Positions 25,225-36,690 of a stretch of DNA of 64,000 nt are shown here, piece after piece (position 1 is the first letter of the stretch; each line of letters opens with the position of its first letter). This DNA is from Pyricularia pennisetigena (Eukaryota; Ascomycota; Sordariomycetes; Magnaporthales; Pyriculariaceae), in assembly GCF_004337985.1 (NCBI RefSeq), contig NW_021940923.1, positions 1 to 64,000 of the forward strand. The letters are read 5' to 3'. Below the pieces are notes generated by a model. It saw nothing but the letters and a program-made list of their open reading frames with translations, was not told where the DNA came from and did not search any database. The translations under genes and the position numbers were made by a program.

Positions 25225-28200
25225 ATTCTGCAACACAAAATTCAGAAGAATCCGAAATCGAAGTCCACATTCCACGAGGTCTAACGGGTGCACCCATTGT
25301 TAATATTAACGCAGAAAAAATTAACCCCGTTAATATTAGCAACGAAAATAGCCCCGCTAGACCCAGCAACGAAAATAGCCCCGTTAGCCCTAGGCCCAGA
25401 TTTATTAATCCTAGGGCTAGCAGGCCTATTATTCCTTCAAGCCCGAATTCTTTACCTGAAATTTCGGAATTATATTCCACCGCTTTTAAGGACCCGGATT
25501 TACTTTTAAAGGCCCAACACGACCAACTAACGGAACCGCTTTTACAAAAACCGTTGTTGCAAAAATTAATAAGTTATTCAAAAGTCCCAATCCCGGAAAC
25601 CCACCTCCACGCCAGGCAGGCCAAAATTTTTTCAGAAGCCGCAAATCGAATAGCCAAAAATTTCCTGCAACGGCCCAACGAACAAACGCTTTTTAATTTA
25701 TTTATTTTACCCCGTATATTTGGTATTGGGTTAATAAACGGTAAATTAACCAAAATAATGCAGGCGTTTCCAGCCCAGATACCTCCGCCTCCAACAAATA
25801 AAAAGGACGAAAATTCTAATAAAAACAACGATATCGACCCCGTTTCAAAAACAAAATATTTATTAGAACAAGGTTATGTAGGAAGGGCCGCCAAAACCAT
25901 TATCGATCCAACGCCTTTAACCCCTGAAACCCCTGAATCGTTAAATATTTTACGGAAAAAACACCCCATTGGTAATAAAAACCCGTTTAAAGCGCGTTCC
26001 CAACCTTCACCTGGTAATACAATTATAACGGAAAACACCATTAAAACCGCCATTTTATCGATTGGAAGGGAAAAGGCTCCAGGCCTTAGCGGGTGGATTA
26101 GACCTTTGTTAGATGCAGTTATTAAAACTCCTGAAAAAAGTAACGCAAATAATAACACAAATAACAACAACGGAAACAATAACGAAAACAACGTCCTTTC
26201 AGCTTTACGACTTTTAGCGGATATAATTCGTCAAGGGTCAACCCCGGGCCAGGACCTACTTTGTGCATCACGACTTATAAGCCTTAGTAAACCAGACGGA
26301 GGTATCCGCCCGATTGCTGTTGGAGATTTAATATATAAAGTAGCTTTTAAAGCTATTTTATTAACTTTATATAAACCCGGCTATTTATTACCTTTCCAAT
26401 TAGGGGTAAACAGCCCAGGGGGCGTGGAACCGGCTATTTACACCCTCGAAGAAGCTATTATGGGACGTAATAGTAACGATATAAAAACAATTATTTCCCT
26501 GGATTTAGAAAACGCTTTTAATAGCGTATCCAGGGCTGCAATAGCCTTTTCAATAGCCAAATTTGCACCCACTTTTTACCGGTCTACCTGTTGGGCTTAC
26601 AACCAACCTTCGATTTTAATAACGGAAAACGGATCCATGCTAACCTCTGCACAAAGTATACGACAGGGGGACCCTTTAGGACCGTTTTTATTTAGCCTCG
26701 CTTTCAGGCCGATTTTAAAAACGATCCAGAAAACCATCCCAGACGTATATATAGCGGCTTATTTGGACGACGTATACATTTTATCTAAAACGCCAAATAT
26801 TTTAGATAAAATTTCCGGTATTATTAAAAATAGCCCTTTTACCCTTAACAACGCCAAATCTACAGAAAAAAGTATCGAAGATTTAAAAATTAACGGGTTG
26901 CAAACTTTGGGTTCATTTATTGGACCTACGCATTTACGAAAAGAATTTTTACAAAATAAAGTCGAAAAATTCGAAACGGCCGTCAATTCATTTTACAAAT
27001 TACCTAAACAATACGGATTTTTATTATTGCGTAAAAGTACCCAATTATTGTTACGGCATTTGTTACGCATTTTAAATTCTGAAGATTTATGGGAATTGTG
27101 GGAAAAAGTCGACAAATTATTAACGGACTTCGTTATTAATTTAACTGATAAAAGTCGTATTAACGAGTATATTATACCGTTAATTACATTACCTATAAGA
27201 GATGGAGGATTTGGTTTACTTCGACACAACGGTATCGCTTCAGATATATACGATGCAGCAAAAATTTCAGCAACAAAAATATGCCGGCAAATTCAACGAA
27301 TACCCAATTTTGTTCGCATAAACCACGGGCCAACAGCAACGGAAATTTTAAAGCTTTTATATAAAGGTGTATTAGCTGACTGCAAAAACGACCTTTCCAC
27401 CACCCAACGCAACGCTTTAACAGAAAACGCCAATTATTTAGGCCGTAAATGGTTAAATATTTTACCCATTCAAAAATCAAATCGATTAACGGATATAAAA
27501 ATCGCCGAAGCCGTTCGTATAAGGTTATTAGCACCGGCTAAATCGTTAAATTACCCCTGCGGTTATTGCGGTAATTTAACGAATATCGGCCACGAGGACG
27601 TCTGTAAAGGAGCTTTGCGTAAAAAAACAGCCCGCCACGAATATATAAAATACGCATTTATTCGAGCTTTATCCATTAAACCCGAACTGCACGTCGAAAA
27701 GGAGCCAAATTTAAAACACCTCGACCCTAATATTAACAACGGAATCAACAACGAAATCAACACCGAAATCAACACCGAAATCAACAACGAAATCAACAAC
27801 GGAAATAATATTAACCCCGGAATTAATATTAACGACAACGAAATTAGCCCTACCCTTGACGGCCCTGTAGCCCCCGGAAACCTTCCAACAACCCCTATTC
27901 GCTCCGGTACACGCAGGGACCCCAACGGGTCCAGGGCAGACTTTGCGGTTATTAACGGAATTTTTAAATATTATTACGACGTATAAATCGTAGCAATAAA
28001 TAAAGATTCCGCTAATATAGACCCGTTTAAAACACTAACGGATGCAGCTAATAAAAAACGGCGAAAATACCATTTTCTGGATCCACATTTTCACCCACTA
28101 ATTATTAGTGTAGGTGGACTTATGGAAAAACGCACCGCCCAATCTTATAAACAGCTGCAGAAATTAGTGGGTCCCGTTGCAGCCCATTGGCTAGATACCT

Positions 28201-28276
28201 CGATTTCGTTAGCTTTACTACGGTTTAGAACAGCGGCTGCAGCATCGATAGCCAAAGACCTACCTCGACGAATCTG
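25224..28276 (+). pseudogene. Reverse transcriptase/endonuclease ORF, LINE copy 2
   Basis: Open from the telomere junction to 27,985, about 920 codons. It stops at a TAA where copy 1 has CAA, so the last third of the endonuclease (after YYYDV) is cut off; the same frame continues to 28,276. The N-terminal region is proline/asparagine-rich with a short repeat (SNENSPARPSNENSPVSP). Reverse transcriptase motifs are intact: GGIRPIAVGDLIYK, SLDLENAFNSVSR, QSIRQGDPLGPFLFSL and AYLDDVYIL (YLDD at 26,760-26,771). The Cys/His motif CGYCGNLTNIGHEDVCKG is intact, followed by RADFAV and YYYDV. A telomere-specific element would use the endonuclease to cut TTAGGG repeats and prime on them (family knowledge from MoTeR; target choice here inferred from both flanks). 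Confidence 0.9.
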
Positions 28277-28687
28277 ATTTTTTTTTTTTTNTTTTTTTTC
28301 GGTTTTATTCGCTAAGCAATCCACGTTTACCACCGTTGTTATACACCCTCGTTAAACATTTTTCCTTTGTTCGTGATTTTTAATTTTATTTTTATCTTTA
28401 CTTTTATTTTCTTTTATATTTATTTGTATCTTTATTTTACTTTTACTTTTATTTTTCTTTTATGTTTTGTTTTTTTACTTTTTTACTTTTTACTTTTTTA
28501 CTTTTTCTTTCGTTTTGCTTCTGCTTTTACTTGGTATTTACCTGACTTTTCTTGCTTAAGTGCTCGTTTACTTGTTTGCTTGTTTGGGTTTTTATTTCTC
28601 GCTTGCTTTTATACCTTATTTTATTTTTATGCCACCTTTAGATAAAACAACATAGCAAATAGCTTAGAAGTTAAATAAACGCGAATT
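25225..28687 (+). mobile_element. Telomeric non-LTR retrotransposon, copy 2
   Basis: The longer of the two copies, about 3.46 kb, bounded on both sides by CCCTAA repeats. Its frame is open from the telomere junction with no ATG near the start, so it too seems 5'-truncated. The 3' region matches copy 1. An ambiguous base lies in the poly-T run at 28,291. Base composition is far less mutated than in the helicase units. Confidence 0.9.
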
Positions 28688-28703
28688 AAAACCCTAACCC
28701 TAA
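28686..28703. repeat. Interstitial telomere repeat capping truncated unit B
   Basis: Two and a half CCCTAA units between the LINE 3' end and GGATTTAAAAATATTCC, where helicase unit B begins in mid-sequence. It looks like a healed break. Confidence 0.95.
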
Positions 28704-31700
28704 GGATTTAAAAATATTCCGTATAATTATTTATTCCGGAATAAAAAACGCCTTAGGATTTATTTTAATAATAATTACGAACGGGCGGGTAATTACAAGG
28801 AAATATTAGTATAAAAAATAAAAATGGGGTCGAAAATATGGGGTTTTATCCGGGTTAGGGAGCGCGTGGAATTGGCGGAAAACGAATCCCTAACGGTTAT
28901 AATAACGCGGGTTTGCGGGGGCGGCGACGAAAATACCGCGGGCGACGAACAGGTTAAAATAAGCGATTACAAAATGGGCCCGAACCCGTTATTAAACCTA
29001 ATAGGTTTCGAAAAAACGTTCGCGGGTAGGGGCGTCGTTTTGGACCGGATTGTATCCCTGCTAAAAACGGGACAATACGACGCGGCGCTGGTTCCGACGT
29101 TCGCCGGCCTCGACCGGTTAATAGGTAGGTCGTTAATTAATATACGTAACGAAAACCATTTAATTTTCCAGTATTTAAACCGCCGAAACCAGTCCGAAAA
29201 ATCGACGGGTGCGTTTTCGGTTATTATAAACATTAATACCGTTTCCAAATATTTTAAATATTGGTACAATATATTCCGATTCGTGGCGGAAACGGTAAAA
29301 GCGGGAAAGGAATCCGTGTGCGGTTATAAATTGTCGGCGTTTAAACGCGCCGCGTATAAAACGGTAATCGCCGCGGGCGCAATTAATATTATAAACGATA
29401 ATATTAATAACGGGTTTATATACGGGTTTGTGGACGCCATATTATATCGTAAATTTACGGGATTAAAATGGCGAACCGTTATACCGTTTTATTCCGCTAT
29501 CGCGGCCGTTCGACGTAACGGTAAAAAATAGTACGAAACGCACAATTACGGATATTTATTAAACGGCGTAATTAAAATAACTTTATATATAATATACGTT
29601 ATAATATCCCGATAACCGCGCGCGGTTCCTACCGGCGGGTACGATCAAAATACGTCGAATATAATATTTTCGATACGTGCGTTAATTGCGTTTCGAGGTT
29701 ACCGATAAACCGTATTAGTTTTAAAGTTTGGGGCCATTTTGCGAATTCGGCGATCGTAATTTCGGCGATTAGGGAATTGGTAATATATATAATATCGTCG
29801 TAGCGATTTATACCGTGCGCCAATTAACGTAATTATCGCGTAAATTCGAATATAATTAATAAAAATAACGATATTGGTAAATATTGTTATAATCCGGCGA
29901 CGTGGCGAAATTAACGATACGTGCAGGATTATTACCGGGTTAAATAACGTAATTGGTTAAAAAAATAAATTCGGTTATTTGGTTAAATGCGATTATCGCC
30001 CACAATACCGTTTTATCGTGGGCGTTTTTTGCACAATTAAAATTAACGGACCTAAAAAAAAACGCCGAACGGGAAGTTAAGGTATTTTGGACGGGCGATA
30101 ATAATAATAAATTAGTAGCGTTTGGTAACCGCGTAATTTTAACTTATATACGCAAATTATACGGTAACGTTTTCCAAACGTTCCGGTTTTATTTCGAAAA
30201 TCTAATATTTGTTAGCCGTAAATTTTCTTTCGAAAAGGTATTAAACGATAAAATACCAAACCCGTCGAAGGTTTTCGACGATAGGACGAACGATTTATTT
30301 CGGTAATACGCCTTTAATATACGAAAAAACCACGACTAAGTTGTTCGCGTTCGGATATATTTGGTCGAAACGATAAACGGAAACGACGCCCTACGCTCGA
30401 GGTGGAGGGCCGGCCTATCGATTTCGTTAAACGAAACGTCCGCCTGGTTAAAATTGTATAAAAAATTTATCGAATATTAGGTTTACGTGTTTTATTTAAC
30501 GGGCGGATAAATGTTTAAACGTACGGAAATATGCGGGTTGCAATTTAAAAACGGCGAACGGAGCGGTTAACGTAACGTGTTTTACTATAAAAAACTGCTG
30601 GCGGTTAAATACGTTTAAACCAAAATATATCGCAACGGGCGATTTAAAAAAACCGTATAGCGGTTTTATACGCGTAAAACCGCGTAATTATTTGCGGCGT
30701 AAACGTCCGTAATTGTTCCGTTTGCGGAAATATACGAAAGGTTATTAAACGGTAAAAGGAAAACCAATTCCCATATATGCAATTATAACGTAATTGGGCA
30801 ACCGTGCCCCGTGGGCGACAAATATTTAACGAAAATGGTGAAAAACGGTACCGCCGTTTGCACCAATAGCGCGTTAAATATATAATAGTTTCGTTACGTT
30901 ATTAAGGCGTAAATTAAACGTTTTATTACGATCGAAGGCGCATTTTCTCCGAAAAAGGCCCACGCGTTGGCCGAAAAATAAAACGGTTATATTTACGAAA
31001 CGGCCGTTAACGTATACGCGCGGGAGGAAAATAGCGGTACGCGGTTCGACGATTTTTTCCAAATATCGTTTAATTATTACGAATTTTTTAATATCGGCGC
31101 GACCGATAGGGTCCATTTATTTATTACCAACGAAGGCGTCGATAATCGAACGATTATATAATTTTACCGCCAATTTATAATTAATAAACGGGTTATTAAC
31201 GACGACGTGGTACAAATTATGTTCGGATTGGGTGCAAAACTGTTACCTTAATAATAGGATATGTTAACGGCCGCGACTAATTCGAAAAAAAGGACGTTAA
31301 TTAAAACGCCGATAGGTGGTGGGAAATCGTTAATATTTATATTACCTACGGTCGCGAACAGGACGGGTATTATAATATTCGTGCAACCGTTCCGGGTTTT
31401 GCAAAACGATACCGTTAAACGCCTCGCTGCGGCAGGTATTACCCACTATATATAACGCAACGCGACTGCGCCCGAATCCCCGAAAAACGTAGTTTTCGTA
31501 ACGTTAAAAACCATAGGTACGGTATCGTGGAAATTGTAGGCCGCGGTCGCCCGTGCGGATAAATTAATCGATAGGGTTATTATCGACGAAATATATAACG
31601 TATTAACGTTAAACGCCTTTAAAACGGTTATAAGTCGATTAAACGGCGCTATTCGTTTTTTATCCTCCAAATTGGTTATATTTACCGGTTTTTTACCGAA

Positions 31701-33454
31701 ATCCAAATCGGGTAAATTATTTAAAATAATAGGTTTAAACGGTTTAAAAGTGGAGCAGGTATAAATTCCGAATAACCGTCCTAACTTGCGTTACAAATAT
31801 ATATAAACGTCTATAAATAATATATACACCGTTTTAAAAGGTATATCAAAACGTTTAAATTTAGGTAAAAATATAATATATACGACCAGGAAAAACGATT
31901 GCACGACGTACGCCGATATATTTGGCGTAAACGCCTATTATTCGGGCGACGTTAACCCGGCGGTTATCGATAAATGGCGCGAATTTGGGGGTTTTTTAAT
32001 CGCAATTACCGCGTTTGGCGAAAAAGTTAATATCCCGGACGTCCGCCTGGTCGTGTGCGTCGGGACCTGGTTTTTGGATTTTTTGGTGCAGGAATGGGGC
32101 AGGGTTAAAAGGGATTGGAACCCGGCGACCTACGTATTTGTTAATTTAAAATTACAAATTCGCGACAAATATTTCGCCGAATTTGGCCGTTCCGAATATA
32201 TCCGTAAATTTTTTAACCGCTATTTCGACGATAAAAACGCCAAATACGGGTACGGTAACGTTGGATATAATCGATATTAACCGGGAGCGGAGGTTTTTAA
32301 TAATGCATAAAAAAATACAGGTAAATATACCACGGGTATATGGCCGCCGTAATCGACGGTACGGTTTATATTTGCGGGTAAATGCTAATTTTTGGGTAAT
32401 TATGGTAATATTAAAATATATAGCCCCTATAACGTTTGCGGCGAAATACGGGGCGAAAAAACTTTTAAAAAAAAATAAATACCTGCTTTCCAAACGGACA
32501 TATTTATTAACCTTTATTTCGAACTTTTTTATAGGCGAGGACGGGTTAATAATTATACGACGATATACCGCGCGAATTGCGGGATTATCGTCCCCGGGAT
32601 ACGTTACGCCGACGCATTCGACGAATACAGCCTTTAAATTTTCAATTTTTCCCGCCGTATCGGATTTCATTTTACGATCGTCCGGACGCCCCGGTAATCC
32701 ATCGTCCAGGATTTTATAAATTGCAATCAATTTTACTCCCGGTTTTAATAATTACGTAAAATAAAACGTTAATATCGACGTTATTTTTTCGGTTTATAAC
32801 GAAATTAAAAATCGCATTATCGTTACCGTGCAAACGTTGGCCGACCTGTTAAACCGCTATTTCGGGGGCGGTATCGACGGAAAAAACTATACATTTTATT
32901 TGTTAATTGGGCGCGGTATCTTAAGGTATCGGGTTATTAATTACACCGAAAAAACTATTTTAAATGGGTAAATAGTGTTTTACGCTAAATACGGGGTTGG
33001 AAATGTGCAAAATATAATAAAAAATAAAATATCGCGCGCCGGTTTTAAAAAATATAATTGCTATTTTATATATTATTTGCCGCAATATTTGGATTTTGGT
33101 GCGAATAAACAATACAAATATCGTGCTGGTTTTGGTAACGCGTGGTATAAACGATTTAATGGGTAATACAAATACGGATACGTTTTTAAAAATATTTTAT
33201 CCAGTATATTTATAGCGTATCCTACCGTATTTGCCAATTTGGCGCGGGAATTTAATAGCGATAACGTTACCCGGGATTTGCCGGATATGGAAAAGGATTT
33301 AGTATTAAATGCTATAAAAAAAGGTAATGGGGGTGCGTGGATCCGGAAAAAAGTGAAATTTAAAAACGGGTTTAACGCGACTAACCTTTTCGTGGTTACC
33401 GCGCTATATATCCATTATATAATGGACCAAAATATGGTTTTTAAACAATATTAA
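28704..33454 (+). pseudogene. TLH: Telomere-linked RecQ-type helicase, copy B (truncated, RIP-inactivated)
   Basis: Lacks the N-terminal codons present in A. It keeps a 235-codon open segment (28,824-29,531). Walker A TPIGGGKS (31,306-31,329) and motif Ia are intact. The DExH box reads DEIY (about 31,587), so the histidine is lost. Motif VI is readable as QEWGRVKRDWNPAT (32,080-32,130), altered from the expected GRxGRD. The C-terminal segment LAREFNSDNVTRDLPDMEKD runs to a stop at 33,452, the natural end shared in position with A (20,680) and C (41,587). The same two phase changes as in A and C are present. Many in-frame stops; not functional. Confidence 0.87.
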
Positions 33455-34965
33455 GGATAAGGAGTTTTTCCAATTATTTTTATCGTTAAAAATTGGAATG
33501 GTTGGACGGGTCGGGATATTAAAAAGATTTTTGGACGCATTTTAAAAATTAATTAATTGTGTTAAAACAGGATAAAAATCCGTATTAGCGTTACGTAGGA
33601 TTTAAATTTAATTTAAATGGTATTTAAATAAACATTTTTTAAATTTGCAAAATAAATGCGGAATCGTTTAATATTTAACATTTTTTTTTTAAACGTTCGA
33701 TAGTTTTTTTTTATTTACGCTGGTTGTTTATTTGCATAAAATTAACGATACCACCCGAAAGCGAATTTACGTTATATTTACTATTTTGCGTTACGCAGGC
33801 AATAAAAGCGGTATTAATTTAACGTGGTTTGGCCAAGTATGGAAATGTCGCCATATCCGCAAATTGGAATTAATTTACGTACAAATGGTTTTATTATAAC
33901 TTATTAAATTGTATAACGTTAGACGCATTTCGTATTTAAATATTTGGTAATATTAGGGAATTTACCTAATAATTTTGTTAGTATAGGGAATTTATATAAT
34001 GCGTGCAATATATAAAGTTTTGTGCTGGTTACGGTTGGGATATAAAATTAACGTCGCGATTATTAATAAATTAAAATTTTTTATTATATATAAAAATGTT
34101 CGGTAATTAGGTATATAGGGGAAATAATGGTTATAACACCTACATTTTACTATTAAAACGGCGATTTTTATAAAAATATAATTATATACGTTATATATAT
34201 GCGGGGAATTTTTGGGTTATAAATGGAGAAAATCCTGTCACATACAATAATGCGATAACGCGAAATACGGCGTATTTTGGAAAAGGGTAACGAAAGTAAA
34301 TGTTAAACGGTATAGCCTGGGAATTGAAAACAACGCCGGTTATACCTTTGGTTTCCTGGGTTAATTGTAATCGTGTAAGGGTTTGTAGGCAGTTAATATA
34401 TATATAATAATATGTGGAAAATAAAAAAAATATATTAAATTATAAAAAGTTGAAATTTATATGTAAATCGTTTAATTGTTAACGTGTTATTTATTTAACC
34501 TTATAAAGGCCGCGGTGGTCGATATATTACGGTATTTTACGGCATACGTATAGGTTAAAATTTTGGTTCGTATATAATATGGTTTCGTAATGGGCGATAA
34601 TGGGGATGTCGTTTTTTAAAAATGTATATTAATCCAACGGTTAAATGCGCCGTTATATTAATAATTCGGACGGTATCGAATATAATGTGTTTTACAATGT
34701 TTATAATGCTTAATTAACGTTATAAACGTCGCGATATTTATAATATTAAATAAACGTAGGGCGGGTGGAGGTATTGCAATTTCGTCGGGTGTACGGTATA
34801 TTAATAAAATAGGTGGGGTTGGAAACTATTTGTAATATGGTGCGTATAATGTTAATCCAATTTTATAAGCGTTTGGACGTTCGTAAAATTGGGTAACGGT
34901 ACGGTATATGGATATACGGTAACGTCGGTTGGTTAATGGCGTGGATTGGGAAGGTGCGGTAAATA
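33455..34965. other. 3' flank of unit B, non-coding
   Basis: Conserved counterpart of 20,683-22,190. No supported gene. Confidence 0.6.
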
Positions 34966-34969
34966 AAAA

Positions 34970-35215
34970 GGAGGTAAATCCACCGGTTAATATGTAAATG
35001 CATATAAAAAAGGATGTAAATCCACCCGCTAACATGTAAATCCATATGGGAAAGGATGTAAATCCACCCGCTAATATGTAAATCCATATGGGAAAAAATG
35101 TAAATCCATATGGGAAAAAATGTAAATCCACCCGCTAATATATAAATCCATATAGGATGGGATGTAAATCCACCCGTTAACATGTAAGTCCAAATGGGAT
35201 GGGATATAAGTTATT
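34970..35215. repeat. 42-bp minisatellite of unit B
   Basis: About five units. One unit has lost its CCCGCTAAYA half, so two TATGGGAAAAAA halves are adjacent near 35,090-35,125. This shows the 21-bp halves can slip independently. Confidence 0.93.
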
Positions 35216-35337
35216 AATCTGAAATGTAAGTCCAAATAGGTTAACCACATTAGCTAAATTGGGTTAAACTTGGGGATGTGCGGCAAAACAAAACACGTTA
35301 ACTTACATATGTAAGTCACCGTACATAGAATACAAGG

Positions 35338-36690
35338 CGTGTTGGTAATGTTTTTAACGGTAAAATCTATGGATTTTGTAATTTAGATTTATTAAATTTA
35401 ACGTATATTAGCAGTTCGGGGTTTATAAAATAAATAAACGTTAAAAATAAGAGCGTTAAGTAAAATAAAAGTAGGAATTAATAGTTAAACGCATATTACG
35501 AGGTCGGCGATTATAATTTATACAAAAATGCAAGTGAAAAGTAAAACAAAAAAATAATAATGCGAAAAACTACCAAAAAAAAAAGTTATTGGGAAGGTTG
35601 GAGGGAAAAAAGGCGAAATGGCAAAAAAGCGGTTTTTATATTTTTCGGGTGGGTTTAAATCGGTAAGGTTTTTTTGCCGGTATTTACCGGCGTTTATATT
35701 CGATTTTATATTTATAAATAGGATTTTCCTTTCGTCGCCGGCTTCGGGGTTGGGATCCCGAATTTAAACTTTTATAATTTACGGCGTTATTTAAACCGAT
35801 TTTGCGAATTCGATTTTACAATTTCATTTTACTACAATCCGGGTCGTCGTTAAATGCGTAATACCGCCACCTATTCGCGAGGGCTACGGTTAGCGTAATT
35901 CCTCGTTTACCCGCGACGGCGAGGTCGGCGATTAATATCCGGTGGTGTTAATATTGGGTTTTTAAACGGTTAATATTTGGACCTATAATTGCGGTTTGCG
36001 TTTATTAACGAATAACGTCGAAAAAAGGTTAACGTGTGCGGGGTTTTAATGGGTCGATCGCGCACGTAACCGCGGTATTACAACGATTTCGTTTATACGT
36101 ATATGCTACGATCGCCGAGGTCGTAAAATTAATATATTTTTTTATCAACGTTTACGTTTTTCATTTTGCTATATTTTAATTTATTTTAATATTTTTTACT
36201 GTTTTATTTTAATTATTTTTTCGTTATTTAATTTTATCAATTAGCGGAACGTGGGAATTTCGGTATTTTGGGAAAAGGGTCCACTTTTTCGAATCCGGAT
36301 GCTGGTAAAATTATTATAATATTACCAATTATGTCGACGAGGCGTTTTTATATATTAGTAACGGTTTAAATACTGCGAATTTGGCGTTCCGTTTTCGTAT
36401 TGTTTAATTTTGTAAAATTCCGGATTACCGGTGGCTAATTATAGGCGTTTATAACGTAGTGCGATTTTAGGTTCCGTTTTTAAAAAATTATTACGTCGTT
36501 GCGGCGTATTAAATAAACCGCGTAATTTTACCGATATGGACGATTAGTTTTATTTATATAATAGGTTTCGCTACATATAATACCGCTTTATATAAAATTG
36601 GATATTTTTTTTCGCCTTTTACGTGGTTATATACCTCGACAAATATCCGTTTTATACCGGTATTTCCGAAACGTTTACCGTAATGGAACG
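35338..36690. other. Leader of unit C, non-coding
   Basis: Counterpart of 14,422-15,780 in unit A. Mutated; small frames but nothing recognisable. It may hold the former promoter and 5' coding end of the helicase gene. Confidence 0.5.

Larger units (their letters stand above)
28704..35337 (+). repeat. Subtelomeric helicase unit B (left-truncated, 6.6 kb)
   Basis: Aligns to unit A from about 15,941 to its right end TACATAGAATACAAGG. The missing left part is replaced by telomere repeats. Its right end joins directly to the left start of unit C. Confidence 0.9.

Noticed and set aside
32152..32730. 192-codon minus-strand frame (also 40,281-40,844 and 19,374-19,721)
   Set aside because: It overlaps plus-strand helicase motif VI and the following region. 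RIP removes stops on one strand unevenly, giving long antisense frames.
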